Origin: Bog-756 sp963699055
GTDB taxonomy: Bacteria > Actinomycetota > Acidimicrobiia > Acidimicrobiales > RAAP-2
Assembly: GCA_963699055.1 (NCBI GenBank)
Contig: CAVOTA010000002.1
Coordinates: forward strand, 1,555,653-1,619,652
Length of the DNA stretch: 64,000 nt
Reading direction: 5' to 3'
The notes under the pieces are model-generated. The model ran no database searches and was not told the origin of the DNA. It saw only the letters and a program-made list of their open reading frames with translations. How positions within the stretch are numbered: position 1 is the first letter of the stretch; every line of letters starts with the position of its first letter. Positions 8,270 through 16,929 of this stretch are shown piece after piece. A program made the translations under genes and the position numbers.

Positions 8270-9592
8270 TCAGGGACCGGCGGCCTCGGCGATGGCCTCC
8301 GACGCACAGGCGAGGGTCCGGTCGAACTCCGTGGCCCCGTGCGCCATCGACGGGAAGGCCACCTCGTAGGGGCCGGGCGCCAGCGCCACACCCCGGTCGA
8401 GCATGGCCCGGAAGAACCGGGCGTAGATCCCGGTGCCGGCCGAGGCCGCCGCACCGGCGTGGTCGCGCACGTCGGGTCCGCCCACGGGCACGAAGAAGAT
8501 CCCGAGGAGCGGTCCGGCCACCGGCACCCGGGCCGTCAGCTCCCGGCCGTCCCCGTCGGTGGCCCCCACCGCGGCAAGCCCACCGCCCAGCACCTCGCCC
8601 AGTGCATCACCGAACGACGCCACCCGGTCGGCCAGGCCGAGGTAGGACTCGTCCGACAGCTTCCGCAGCACGGTCAGTCCGGCCGCCGTCGCCAGCGGGT
8701 TACCCGAGAGGGTGCCCGCCTGGTAGACGGGGCCGAGCGGCGCCAGCACGGCGAGGATCTCCGCACTCCCCCCGAACGCACCGACGGGAAGTCCCCCACC
8801 GATCACCTTCCCGAAGCACCACAGGTCGGGCCGGACCCCCGTGTAGGCGGTGGCACCGGCACGGCCCAGCCGGAACCCGGTGATCACCTCGTCGAAGATG
8901 AGCAGGGCGCCGACGGCGTCACACGCCGCCCGCAGTCCCTCGAGGAAGCCGGGCACCGGGGGGACGAGCCCCATGTTGGCGGCCACCGCCTCGACGATCA
9001 CACAGGCCACCCGCTCGTCGAGCTCGGGCACGACGTTGTAGGGGACGACCACCGTGTCGGCCACGGCGGCCGGCGGCACGCCCGCCGAGTCGGGCAGCCC
9101 GAGCGTGGCCACCCCGCTGCCCCCGCCGGCCAGCAGACCGTCCGAGTGCCCGTGGTAGCAGCCGTCGAACTTCACCACCCGGTCGCGCCCGGTGTACCCG
9201 CGGGCCACCCGGATGGCGCTCATGGTGGCCTCGGTGCCCGACGACACCAGGCGGACCTGCTCGCATCCCGGCACCCGCTCGACGATGGCCTCGGCCAGCA
9301 GGACCTCGCCCTCGGTGGGGGCCCCGAAGGTGGTGCCCCGGCCCGCCGCCGAACGCACGGCGGACACGACCTCGGGGTCGGCGTGGCCGAGGATCGATGC
9401 GCCGTAGGACTGGACGAAGTCCACCAGCATGTTGCCGTCGACGTCCCACACGTAGGCGCCCTCGCCCCGCGCCACGAAGTACGGGTGGCCGCCCACCGAC
9501 CGGAACGACCGCACCGGCGAGTTGACGCCGCCGGGGATCACCCGCTCGGCCCGTTCGAACAGCCGCTCGGAACGCTGGTGGCCCTCAGCCAT
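8270..9592 (-). CDS. hemL: Glutamate-1-semialdehyde 2,1-aminomutase
   Basis: PLP enzyme that isomerises glutamate-1-semialdehyde to 5-aminolevulinate, the last step of the C5 route that begins with glutamyl-tRNA reductase HemA, encoded in the same cluster. The product has 440 residues, normal for the family. Visible marks are the N-terminal PGGVNSPVRSF, the PLP aspartate region LLIFDEVITGFR and the Schiff-base lysine in FGKVIGGGLPVGAFGG. The ATG lies 8 bases inside the end of hemB. It is the last gene of the hem run on this strand. Confidence 0.97.
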   Translation of the reverse strand: MAEGHQRSERLFERAERVIPGGVNSPVRSFRSVGGHPYFVARGEGAYVWDVDGNMLVDFVQSYGASILGHADPEVVSAVRSAAGRGTTFGAPTEGEVLLAEAIVERVPGCEQVRLVSSGTEATMSAIRVARGYTGRDRVVKFDGCYHGHSDGLLAGGGSGVATLGLPDSAGVPPAAVADTVVVPYNVVPELDERVACVIVEAVAANMGLVPPVPGFLEGLRAACDAVGALLIFDEVITGFRLGRAGATAYTGVRPDLWCFGKVIGGGLPVGAFGGSAEILAVLAPLGPVYQAGTLSGNPLATAAGLTVLRKLSDESYLGLADRVASFGDALGEVLGGGLAAVGATDGDGRELTARVPVAGPLLGIFFVPVGGPDVRDHAGAAASAGTGIYARFFRAMLDRGVALAPGPYEVAFPSMAHGATEFDRTLACASEAIAEAAGP

Positions 9593-10598
9593 GGAGCACC
9601 TCGGCCAGCTCGCCGGCGAAGTAGGTCAGGACGACGTCGGCCCCGGCGCGCTTCACCGCGGTGATCTGCTCGAGGGCCACCGCCGGCCCGTCGACCCACC
9701 CTCGCTCCGCCGCCGCCTTCACCATCGCGTACTCACCGCTCACGTGGTACGCCGCCACCGGGACGTCGACGGCGGACCGCACCGCGGCCACCACGTCGAG
9801 GTAGGTGAGCGCCGGCTTGACCATGACCATGTCGGCACCCTCGGCCACGTCGGCAGCCACCTCGGCGAGCGCCTCGCGTCCGTTGCGCGGGTCCTGCTGG
9901 TAGCCCTTGCGGTCGCCGCCGCCGACGATCGTCACGTCGGCGGCCTCGCGGAACGGTCCGTAGAGCGCGGAGGCGTACTTGGCCGCATAGGCGAGGATCG
10001 CCGTCGTAGGGTGTCCGGCGCTGTCCAGGGCGGCCCGGACGGCCGCCACCTGGCCGTCCATCATCCCGCTCGGCGCCACGACGTCGGCACCGGATTCCGC
10101 CTGCAGGACGGCGAGGTCGGCGTAGAGCTCGACGGTGGCGTCGTTGTCCACGTCGCCGGTCGCCGGATCGAGCACCCCGCAGTGCCCGTGGTCGGTGAAC
10201 TCGTCGAGGCAGCAGTCGGCCAGGAGGACCACGTCGTCGCCCACCGCGTCGCGCACGGCGCCGATGGCGCGCCGGGTGATGCCGTGGGGGTCGCGGGCCG
10301 CCGATCCGGTGGCGTCCTTGTCCTCCGGCCGGGGCAGGGGGAAGAGGATGACACCGGGGACCCCGAGGGCCGCCAGCCGGCGCACCTCGTCCACCAGTGA
10401 GGGCACCGTGTGCTGGGACACGCCCGGCAGGGAGCCGATCGGACGGGGGCTGTCGAGCCCGTCGGCCACGAAGAGCGGGGCGACGAGGTCGTCCACGGTC
10501 AGCTGCGTCTGGGCCACCAGTCGGCGCATGGCCGGCGTGCGGCGCAGGCGGCGCAGGCGGCGGGCGGGGAATCCGGGTACGGACGGTGTGGCGGGCAC
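9585..10598 (-). CDS. hemB: Delta-aminolevulinic acid dehydratase (porphobilinogen synthase)
   Basis: Condenses two 5-aminolevulinate molecules to porphobilinogen. The 337-residue product shows the two active-site lysine regions (AYAAKYASA and MVMVKPALTYLD). The metal motif reads ADCCLDEFTDHGHCG. Compared with the zinc enzyme of E. coli (three Cys), the middle cysteine is replaced by Asp, so the site looks intermediate between zinc and magnesium types. The GTG start is 8 bases downstream of a TAGGCT box, which suggests its own near-leaderless promoter inside the operon. It overlaps hemL by 8 bases. Confidence 0.97.
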   Translation of the reverse strand: MPATPSVPGFPARRLRRLRRTPAMRRLVAQTQLTVDDLVAPLFVADGLDSPRPIGSLPGVSQHTVPSLVDEVRRLAALGVPGVILFPLPRPEDKDATGSAARDPHGITRRAIGAVRDAVGDDVVLLADCCLDEFTDHGHCGVLDPATGDVDNDATVELYADLAVLQAESGADVVAPSGMMDGQVAAVRAALDSAGHPTTAILAYAAKYASALYGPFREAADVTIVGGGDRKGYQQDPRNGREALAEVAADVAEGADMVMVKPALTYLDVVAAVRSAVDVPVAAYHVSGEYAMVKAAAERGWVDGPAVALEQITAVKRAGADVVLTYFAGELAEVLHG

Positions 10599-10650
10599 GG
10601 TCCCCGAGCCTACGCCGCGTAGGCCCCGGCCCCGGCCCCGGGCCGCGGCG

Positions 10651-11505
10651 TCACCGCCGTCCGGCCAGCGCGGCGGCGACGGCGGCCACCAGGCCGTCCA
10701 GCGTGTGCGGTTCGGCCTCGGCGGTCACGTCGAGACCGGCGGCGCGTGCGGTCGCCGACGTGACCGGGCCGATGGAGGCGACCACGGGGGGCACCCCCGC
10801 CAGCCCCAGCAGCTCCACCGTCCGCTCCACCGTCGAGGACGAGGTGAAGGCGACGGCGTCGGCCGTGCGGGCCTCGGCCACCGCCCCGGGACCGACGTCG
10901 CCGGCGACGGTGCGGTAGGCGACGACCTCGTCCACCCGCCACCCCTTGGCCCCGAGGCCGGGACCCACCACGTCGCGCACCCGCTCGGCCCGCACGAACA
11001 GCACGGCTCCCGCGTGGGGGCCACGGCCGGGCGTCGACCCGGACGGCGTGGCGGTCGGGAACACCTCGACCAGGGCGTCCGACACCGCCGCTGCGGGCAC
11101 CAGGTCGGGGACGACGCCGCGGCCCATGAGGGCCCGGGCCGTCGACGTGCCCACGGCGGCCCACCGGGTGCCGGCGGACGGCGGTCGGTCGGCGAGGGCA
11201 TCGAGCAGCCTGGACACGCCGTTGGACGACGTCACCACCACCCACTCGTACCCGCCCGTCACCAGCCGGTCGGCGGCGGCCGCCAACGCCGCGCCCCCGT
11301 CGGCCGGGGCCGCGATGGCGATCACCGGCAGCTCCACCACCGTCGCACCCAGGTGGGTCAGGCGCTGCACCAGCCCCGACGCCTGGGCCCGGGCCCGGGT
11401 CACGACCACACGGGCACCGGCGAGCGAGCCCGGGGCCGGCTCCGGCGGCGGGGCCGGCGCGGGACGGGCCCGTGATCCGTGGTCGGCGCCGTCGGGTCCG
11501 TGCAC
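10651..11505 (-). CDS. hemD: Uroporphyrinogen-III synthase
   Basis: Cyclises hydroxymethylbilane with inversion of ring D. The 284-residue product begins with a Pro-rich tail of about 30 residues, then the bilobed HemD fold. Characteristic patches are VVTRARAQASGL, VVTSSNGVSRLLDAL, AVGTSTARAL and AFTSSSTVERTVELL. HemD sequences are poorly conserved, so the call rests on these patches and on the position between cobA and hemB. I chose the GTG at 11505, 4 bases after the cobA stop. Confidence 0.9.
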   Translation of the reverse strand: MHGPDGADHGSRARPAPAPPPEPAPGSLAGARVVVTRARAQASGLVQRLTHLGATVVELPVIAIAAPADGGAALAAAADRLVTGGYEWVVVTSSNGVSRLLDALADRPPSAGTRWAAVGTSTARALMGRGVVPDLVPAAAVSDALVEVFPTATPSGSTPGRGPHAGAVLFVRAERVRDVVGPGLGAKGWRVDEVVAYRTVAGDVGPGAVAEARTADAVAFTSSSTVERTVELLGLAGVPPVVASIGPVTSATARAAGLDVTAEAEPHTLDGLVAAVAAALAGRR

Positions 11506-11509
11506 CGGC

Positions 11510-12241
11510 TCAGTCCGGCCCGGTGGCGTCGACCGCCGCCGTGACGTCGAGGGCGGCCACGGCACCGACCACGATGGCCGCCGGCGCCTCGAGTCCGACG
11601 TCGGCGAGCCGGTCGAGCGTGGTGCGGGCCACCTGCTGGCGACCGGTCGTCCCCCACCGCACCACCGCCACCGGCGTGTCGGGTCGCCTGCCCGCCGCCA
11701 CCAGGCGCTCGGCGATGACCGCCCGGGCGGCCATGCCCATCAGGACCACGATCGTCCCGTCGAGCGAGCCGAGCGCCTCCCAGTCCACCCCGGGGAGCGA
11801 CGGGTCGCCGGCGTGACCGGTCACCACCGTCACCGAGGTGGACACGTTGCGGTGCGTGACGGGGATGCCGGCCGCCGCCGGCGCGGCGAACGCCGAGCTC
11901 ACCCCGGGGACGACCTCGACGTCGAGTCCGGCACGTCGCAGGGCCTCCGCCTCCTCGCCCCCGCGACCGAACACGAACGGGTCGCCCCCCTTGAGGCGCA
12001 CCACCCGTCGGCCCGCCCGGCCGTGGGCGATCAGCAGTTCGTTGATGTCGGCCTGGCGGCCCGACTGTCCGGGGCCCTTGCCCACGTCGACCAGGTCGGC
12101 GCCCTCCCGGGCGAGCTCGAGGATCTCGGCGGCCACGAGCCGGTCGTAGACGACCACGTCGGCCACCGCCAGGAGCTCGGCGCCGCGCCGGGTCAGCAGG
12201 CCGGGGTCGCCGGGTCCGGCCCCCACCAGCGCGACGGTCAC
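11510..12241 (-). CDS. cobA: Uroporphyrinogen-III C-methyltransferase
   Basis: SAM-dependent methyltransferase (SUMT) that converts uroporphyrinogen III to precorrin-2, the branch toward siroheme and cobalamin. Motifs seen: VGAGPGDPGLLTRRG at the N-terminus, VVYDRLV, VRLKGGDPFVFGRGGEE and VVPGVSSAFAAPA. The product is 243 residues and single-domain, without the CysG oxidase/ferrochelatase part. The GTG start overlaps the hemC stop (GTGA). Its place between hemC and hemD, which in some actinobacteria are fused as HemD-CobA, fits one coregulated pathway. Confidence 0.94.
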   Translation of the reverse strand: MTVALVGAGPGDPGLLTRRGAELLAVADVVVYDRLVAAEILELAREGADLVDVGKGPGQSGRQADINELLIAHGRAGRRVVRLKGGDPFVFGRGGEEAEALRRAGLDVEVVPGVSSAFAAPAAAGIPVTHRNVSTSVTVVTGHAGDPSLPGVDWEALGSLDGTIVVLMGMAARAVIAERLVAAGRRPDTPVAVVRWGTTGRQQVARTTLDRLADVGLEAPAAIVVGAVAALDVTAAVDATGPD

Positions 12242-13200
12242 GACGCCGGGCTCCACGGGCCGAGGTCGGCTCCGCCGGCGTCGTCCAGCAGGTACCGGGC
12301 CACCGCCCTGCCGAGCGCCGGTCCGTCGTCTCCCGTGGCCCCGTGCCGCAGGACGACGTGGCCGTCGGCCCCGGCGAGCAGGCCGGTCAGGCGCAGCCGG
12401 GTGCCGTTCCCGGTCCGCCCGTCCGGCGCCCGGTCGGCCACGGCGTGGGCACCGACCGGCAGCGTGCACCCGCCGCCCAGCTCGGCCAGGAAGGCGCGCT
12501 CGGCCTCGACCACGGCCCGGACCCCGTCGTCGTCGATGCGGGCCAGGGACGCCCGGGTGGCCGTGTCGTCGGCGCGGCACTCGACCGCCAGCGCGCCTTG
12601 GGCGACCTGGGGCACCATGACCGACGGCTCGAACGTCTCGGTGGCCGTGCCGTCGGGCGCCACCCACCCCAGCCGGTCGAGCGCGGCCCGTGCCGCCACC
12701 ACCGCGGCGATCCCGTCGGACCCCACCCGCCCCAGCCGCGTGGCGAGGTTGCCCCGTAGGTCGGCGAAGGTCAGGTCGGGACGGAGGTTGGCCAGCTGCA
12801 CCCGGCGGCGCGCCGATCCCGTGGCCACCGTGGCGCCGGTCGCCAGGTCGTCGAGGCGGCTCCCCACGAGCACGTCACGCGGGTCGGCCCGTTCGGGGAA
12901 GGCGGCCAGCACCAGTCCGGGTGCCCCCAGCTCGTCCGAGGCCGGCAGGTCCTTGGCCGAGTGCACGGCGGCGTCGGCCGCCCCCCGCGCCACCGCGGCC
13001 TGCACCTCCTTGACGAACACGCCCTGGCCACCGAGCTGCGCCAGCGGCACGTCGGTGCGGCGGTCGCCCTCGGTGTCCACCACCACGGTGACGGCGTCCA
13101 CACCGACGGCGGCCAGCAGCGTCACGATCCGGCGGGCCTGCCACAGGGCGAGCGGCGAACCGCGGGTGGCCAACCGGAGCGGGCCCGGCGCGGTGCTCAT
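12238..13200 (-). CDS. hemC: Hydroxymethylbilane synthase (porphobilinogen deaminase)
   Basis: Polymerises four porphobilinogens into hydroxymethylbilane. The 320-residue product shows the N-terminal LRLATRGSPLALWQA, the catalytic aspartate region VHSAKDLP and the cofactor-binding cysteine in the GGGCTLPVGAHA loop, to which the dipyrromethane is attached. The ATG start is 20 bases after the end of hemA; the stop is coupled to cobA. Confidence 0.96.
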   Translation of the reverse strand: MSTAPGPLRLATRGSPLALWQARRIVTLLAAVGVDAVTVVVDTEGDRRTDVPLAQLGGQGVFVKEVQAAVARGAADAAVHSAKDLPASDELGAPGLVLAAFPERADPRDVLVGSRLDDLATGATVATGSARRRVQLANLRPDLTFADLRGNLATRLGRVGSDGIAAVVAARAALDRLGWVAPDGTATETFEPSVMVPQVAQGALAVECRADDTATRASLARIDDDGVRAVVEAERAFLAELGGGCTLPVGAHAVADRAPDGRTGNGTRLRLTGLLAGADGHVVLRHGATGDDGPALGRAVARYLLDDAGGADLGPWSPAS

Positions 13201-13220
13201 GCCGCCCGACCGGACACGGC

Positions 13221-14505
13221 TCAGAGGTCGAACAGGGCGCGCAGCGCCTCGACGAGGCGCTCACCCCGCGGGGTGCCGGCGGCCTCCTTGAGCGTCACCG
13301 TCGGCTGGTGGAGCAGCTTGGCCACGAGGGAGCGGGTCACGGCGTCGACCTGGGCCCACTGCGCCTCGTCGAGGTCGGACCGCTTCGACCGCATCCGCTC
13401 GAGCTCGGCCGACCGGGCATCCTCGACCCGGCTGCGCAGCGCCGACACGATCGGCGCGGCGTCGCGGGCGCGCGGACGCGGCCCGGTAGCGCTCGACCTC
13501 CTCGGAGACGATGCCCGACGCCGCGGCCACCTCGTCCTGTCGGCCGCCGATGGCCTCGGCCACCGCTGCCCGCAGGTCCTCCATGTCGAGCAGGACGACG
13601 CCGGGTACGTCCGCCGCCGCCGGCGCCACGTTGCGGGGCATGCCCAGGTCGACGACGACCAGGGCCGCCCGCCCGTCGCGACCGGCCACGGCCGAGGTGA
13701 GCATCGCCCGGTCGACGACGGGGTGCGAGGTGCCCACGGTGGTCACGACCACGTCGGCGGACGCCAGCAGGTGGGCCAGATCGGCCAGGTCGGCCGAGAC
13801 GACCGACGTGGCGGCGCCCGGCGGCAGCGCGGCCACCACGGCCTCGGCCCGCTCGGCCGTCCGGTTGGCCACGACGAGGTGACCGGCCCCGCTGCCGGCC
13901 AGCGCCTGGGCCACGCCCTCGCCCATCTCGCCCGCACCGACGACGAGCACCCGGGCGCCGGCCAACCCACCCGGGCGCCGGTCGGCCGCCAGGGCCACGG
14001 CCCCGTGCGACAGCGACGTGATCCCGCGGGCGATCGCCGTCTCGGAGCGCACGCGCTTGCCGGTCTCCACGGCGTGGCGGAACAGGGCGCCGAGCACCGG
14101 GCCCGAGGCGTGCTCGCCCTGGGCCCGCTCCCACGCCCGACGCACCTGGCCGAGGACCTCGGACTCGCCGAGCACGGCCGATTCGAGGCCGGAGGCCACG
14201 GCGAAGAGGTGCTCGGTGACGTCGTCGTCGAACCGGATGGTGCAGTACCCGGCGAGGGAGTCGACGGAGCTCCCGCTGCGTTCGGCCAGGAACTCCTGGA
14301 TCTCGGCGACGCCGTCGTGGAACCGCTCGACCACCGCGTAGACCTCGGTGCGCAGGCAGGTCGACACCAGGACGGCCTCGGACAGGTTGGGCCGGTCCCG
14401 GAGGCGTCCCAGCGCCTTGGCCGTGTCGGTCTCGGTCACCGACACGCGGTCCAACAGCTCGAGGGGCGCCTGCTTCTGCTCGAGCCCGACGACGATCACC
14501 GACAC
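13221..14505 (-). CDS. hemA: Glutamyl-tRNA reductase, interrupted by a frameshift near 13465
   Basis: NADPH-dependent reductase of glutamyl-tRNA, first step of C5 tetrapyrrole synthesis. Catalytic Cys is in LVSTCLRTEVYA, the tRNA/heme-regulated region in SGLESAVLGESEVLGQVR and the NADPH motif in VLVVGAGEMGEG. The reading frame from the GTG at 14505 is normal up to EEVERYRAASARPR. It then enters a wrong Arg-rich frame that ends at 13261. The authentic C-terminal dimerisation domain (APIVSALRSRVEDARSAELE ... AKLLHQPTVTLKEAA) continues in the next frame to 13221. Removing one base between about 13455 and 13485 restores a 427-residue protein. The surrounding G/C-rich dinucleotide runs make a sequencing error likely; otherwise the gene is truncated. 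Confidence 0.88.
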
Positions 14506-14716
14506 GCGTCGGCCGCCTCGGATGGTGCGTGGGTCACGGGTTCGGTCACTTCGTCACAGCCTCGATGTCACAGCGTCGGTCGACTCGGTCGATGGATCGG
14601 CACGTGCCTCCCGACCACCCTACCGAGCTGCGGGAACCCGCCGGTCACCAGGGCCGACGTCACCCCCCAGCTTCGCGGCAGCGGGCACATCCCCGCCAGT
14701 CAGCGCCGGCGGCGGT
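14506..14716. other. 211-bp gap between rex and hemA
   Basis: No gene seen. The minus strand carries two TGTGAC half-sites 16 bases apart (about 14555-14580), but no full Rex palindrome. It probably holds the hemA promoter or leader. Confidence 0.3.
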
Positions 14717-15469
14717 TCAGGCCGGGCCCGACGGGGGGCGCCCGACCGACCGGATCACCGGCATCCGGGCGTCGGCCTCGTCGTCGAACTGGCGGGCCCG
14801 GTAGAAGCTCATGACCTGGAGCTCCATGGACAGGTCGACGTAGCGGAGGAGGACGTCCGGGGGCACTTCCAGCACCCGGGGGGCGAAGTTGAGGAGGGAC
14901 CGCACCCCGGCCGCGACCAGCAGGTCGGCCACCCGTTGGGCCACCGGGGCCGGGGTGGTGATCACGCCGATGGCCAGCGGGGACCCGGCCACGACATCGG
15001 GCAGGTCGTCGGGGTGGCGGACCACCACGTCGTCGATCCGTTCCCCGATGATGGCCGGGTCGGTGTCGATGAGGCCGGTCACGGTGAAGTTGCGGGCGGC
15101 GAACCCCTGGCTGCGCGCCAGGGCCCGTCCGAGGTTGCCGATCCCGGCGATGACCACCGTCCACTCCCGGTCCAGCCCCAGCTGCCGGTCGATCTGTTCG
15201 ACCAGGAAGGCGACGTCGTACCCGGCCCCGCGGGTGCCGAAGGAGCCGAGCAGCGACAGGTCCTTGCGCACCTTGGCCGCGTTGACCTGGGCGGCGGCAC
15301 CCAGCAGCTCCGAGGACACGGTGGACGTGCCCGACCGGAGCAGCTCCTCGAGGATCCGTTGGTACACGGGGAGCCGGGCCACGGTCGCCTCGGGGATGCG
15401 CCGGCCGGCGGCGCCGTTGCCGGCCCGGCGGGGGACACCGGTCGACGGGGACGACGGATCGCTCGGCAC
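14717..15469 (-). CDS. rex: Redox-sensing transcriptional repressor Rex
   Basis: Represses respiratory and heme genes until NADH rises; NADH binding releases it from DNA. The winged helix is at ~20-85 with the family motif KVRKDLSLLGSFGTRGAGYD. A Rossmann domain follows with the NAD motif VVIAGIGNLGRAL, and the C-terminal swapped helix ends near SFYRARQFDDE. The start GTG (15469) is fixed by a TACGAT box exactly 6 bases before it, a leaderless arrangement. The rex-hem order matches the rex-hemACD operon known in Streptomyces; the nuo operon in this window is another plausible target. Confidence 0.95.
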   Translation of the reverse strand: MPSDPSSPSTGVPRRAGNGAAGRRIPEATVARLPVYQRILEELLRSGTSTVSSELLGAAAQVNAAKVRKDLSLLGSFGTRGAGYDVAFLVEQIDRQLGLDREWTVVIAGIGNLGRALARSQGFAARNFTVTGLIDTDPAIIGERIDDVVVRHPDDLPDVVAGSPLAIGVITTPAPVAQRVADLLVAAGVRSLLNFAPRVLEVPPDVLLRYVDLSMELQVMSFYRARQFDDEADARMPVIRSVGRPPSGPA

Positions 15470-15475
15470 GGCAGG

Positions 15476-15481
15476 ATCGTA
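15476..15481 (-). promoter_or_regulatory. -10 box (TACGAT), leaderless rex promoter
   Basis: TACGAT on the minus strand, with 6 bases to the rex GTG. This supports the GTG at 15469 over upstream in-frame starts. Confidence 0.6.
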
Positions 15482-15536
15482 GGACGGCGACCGGTGGCGC
15501 GTCAGGGACGGGAGCGGCGGCGGGCGGCGGGCGCGG

Positions 15537-16328
15537 CTAGCGGCCGAGCTGCTTCGACCGCTCGACGGCGGCGGCCACCGCCTCGATGTACGCGGAGCGC
15601 ACCGCCTTGAACTCGAGCGTCCGCACGGCGGCGGCCGTCGTCCCACCCGGGGACGTCACGGCGGCACGGAGGTCGGCCGGCTCCTCGCCCGTCTCGTCCA
15701 GCATCCGGGCCGAGCCGAGCAGGGTGGCGACCACGAGCCGGCGGCTCACGTCGCGCGGCAGACCGGCGGTGACCCCCGCCTCGATCAGCGCCTCGGCCAT
15801 GAGGAAGACGTACGCCGGACCCGATCCCGACACCCCGGTGACCGCGTCCAGCTGGCGCTCCGGCACCCGGACCACCGTGCCGACGGCCCCGAGGATGCCC
15901 TCCGCCCAGTCGAGGTCGGCCGAGGTGGCGTTGCTCCCACCCGACAGGCCGGCCACGCCCGCACCCACCAGGGCCGGGGTGTTCGGCATGGCCCGCACCA
16001 CCACGGAGCCGGCGGGCATGACGGCCTCCAGGCGCGCCGAGGAGATGCCGGCCACGATGGACAGCACCCGGCGGGCGCCGTTGGCGGCGATGGTCACCAG
16101 CACGGCCTCGGCCAGGTCGGGCTTCACGGCGAGCACCACGTCGGTGGCCTCGAGCGGCCCACCGACCACCGTCAGGCCCGGGTGGGACGCCTCCAGCCGG
16201 GCGCGCTGGGCGGCGTCGACCTCGCTCACGGCCAGGTCGCCGATCGGGGCCCAGTCGGCGGCCAGGAGCCCGCTGACCAGGGCCGTGCCCATCTTTCCAC
16301 CACCGACCACGAGGAGTGTGGGTGCCAT
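15537..16328 (-). CDS. proC: Pyrroline-5-carboxylate reductase
   Basis: Last step of proline synthesis: NAD(P)H reduction of 1-pyrroline-5-carboxylate. The 263-residue product has the N-terminal nucleotide motif VVGGGKMGTALVSGLL, the RAMPNTPALVGAG loop and the C-terminal signature GSGPAYVFLMAEALIEAG ... VTSPGGTTAAAVRTLE. The ATG has a TAGCGT box 6 bases upstream. Genes rex, proC and mshA also lie close together in other actinobacteria. Confidence 0.96.
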   Translation of the reverse strand: MAPTLLVVGGGKMGTALVSGLLAADWAPIGDLAVSEVDAAQRARLEASHPGLTVVGGPLEATDVVLAVKPDLAEAVLVTIAANGARRVLSIVAGISSARLEAVMPAGSVVVRAMPNTPALVGAGVAGLSGGSNATSADLDWAEGILGAVGTVVRVPERQLDAVTGVSGSGPAYVFLMAEALIEAGVTAGLPRDVSRRLVVATLLGSARMLDETGEEPADLRAAVTSPGGTTAAAVRTLEFKAVRSAYIEAVAAAVERSKQLGR

Positions 16329-16334
16329 GGCCGA

Positions 16335-16340
16335 ACGCTA
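16335..16340 (-). promoter_or_regulatory. -10 box (TAGCGT), leaderless proC promoter
   Basis: TAGCGT on the minus strand, 6 bases before the proC ATG at 16328. Confidence 0.55.
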
Positions 16341-16422
16341 CCAGCGGCCGCCGGCGGCTCCCCGGGGGCGCATCCCGGTCCGGACCGCCGGCCGCCCGGA
16401 CCGGTCCTGCGACACGGCCGGC

Positions 16423-16929
16423 TCAGCGCTCGGACTGCGGGCGGCGCCGGTAGCGGCCCTCGTACCCCAGGGACATCGCCGTCGGGAAGCACTCGTCGGT
16501 GTAGGCCAGGGAGGAACCGACGATGCGATCGAGCTCGTCGTCGTCCACCCGGGACACCGGCACCCGGCCGACCAGGTACACGGCGTCCTCCGCCCCGAGG
16601 GCGAACGACAGACCGACGAGGTCGGCGTTGCGGGTCAGGAGGTACTGCCAGGTGGCCTCGACGTTGGTCTCGGGAGCCGGCATGAACTGCGCCTCGTGCC
16701 GGAGCGTCCGCTGGCGCAGGGTCAGCCACACCGTCACGAACTCCTTCTCCTCGCCCCGGAGCCGCAGATACCACCGTGGGGCCCCGGTGACCGGGTCGCC
16801 GCCGACCTGACGGTCGACCGCCACCAGGGCACCGCCGGCGGCGAGCTCCCGTGCGGCCCAGGCGTCGATGCGGGCGCACACGGCGTCCCGCTCGGCCGGC
16901 GCCAGGACGCCCGCCCACTCGTCGGTCAC
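16423..16929 (-). CDS. YbjN-domain protein next to mshA
   Basis: A 168-residue protein of the YbjN / type III secretion chaperone-like fold: an alternating strand pattern (WYLRLRGEEKEFVTVWLTLRQ) followed by helices. It is not an enzyme by any visible motif. In mycobacteria a YbjN-like gene sits directly after mshA (the Rv0486-Rv0487 pair), and here too the GTG overlaps the mshA stop (GTGA). A role with mycothiol synthesis or redox stress is suggested by linkage only. Confidence 0.75.
   Translation of the reverse strand: MTDEWAGVLAPAERDAVCARIDAWAARELAAGGALVAVDRQVGGDPVTGAPRWYLRLRGEEKEFVTVWLTLRQRTLRHEAQFMPAPETNVEATWQYLLTRNADLVGLSFALGAEDAVYLVGRVPVSRVDDDELDRIVGSSLAYTDECFPTAMSLGYEGRYRRRPQSER

Noticed and set aside
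14550..14585. Two TGTGAC half-sites upstream of hemA as a Rex operator
   Set aside because: They are direct, not inverted; no TTGTGA-N6-TCACAA palindrome is formed.
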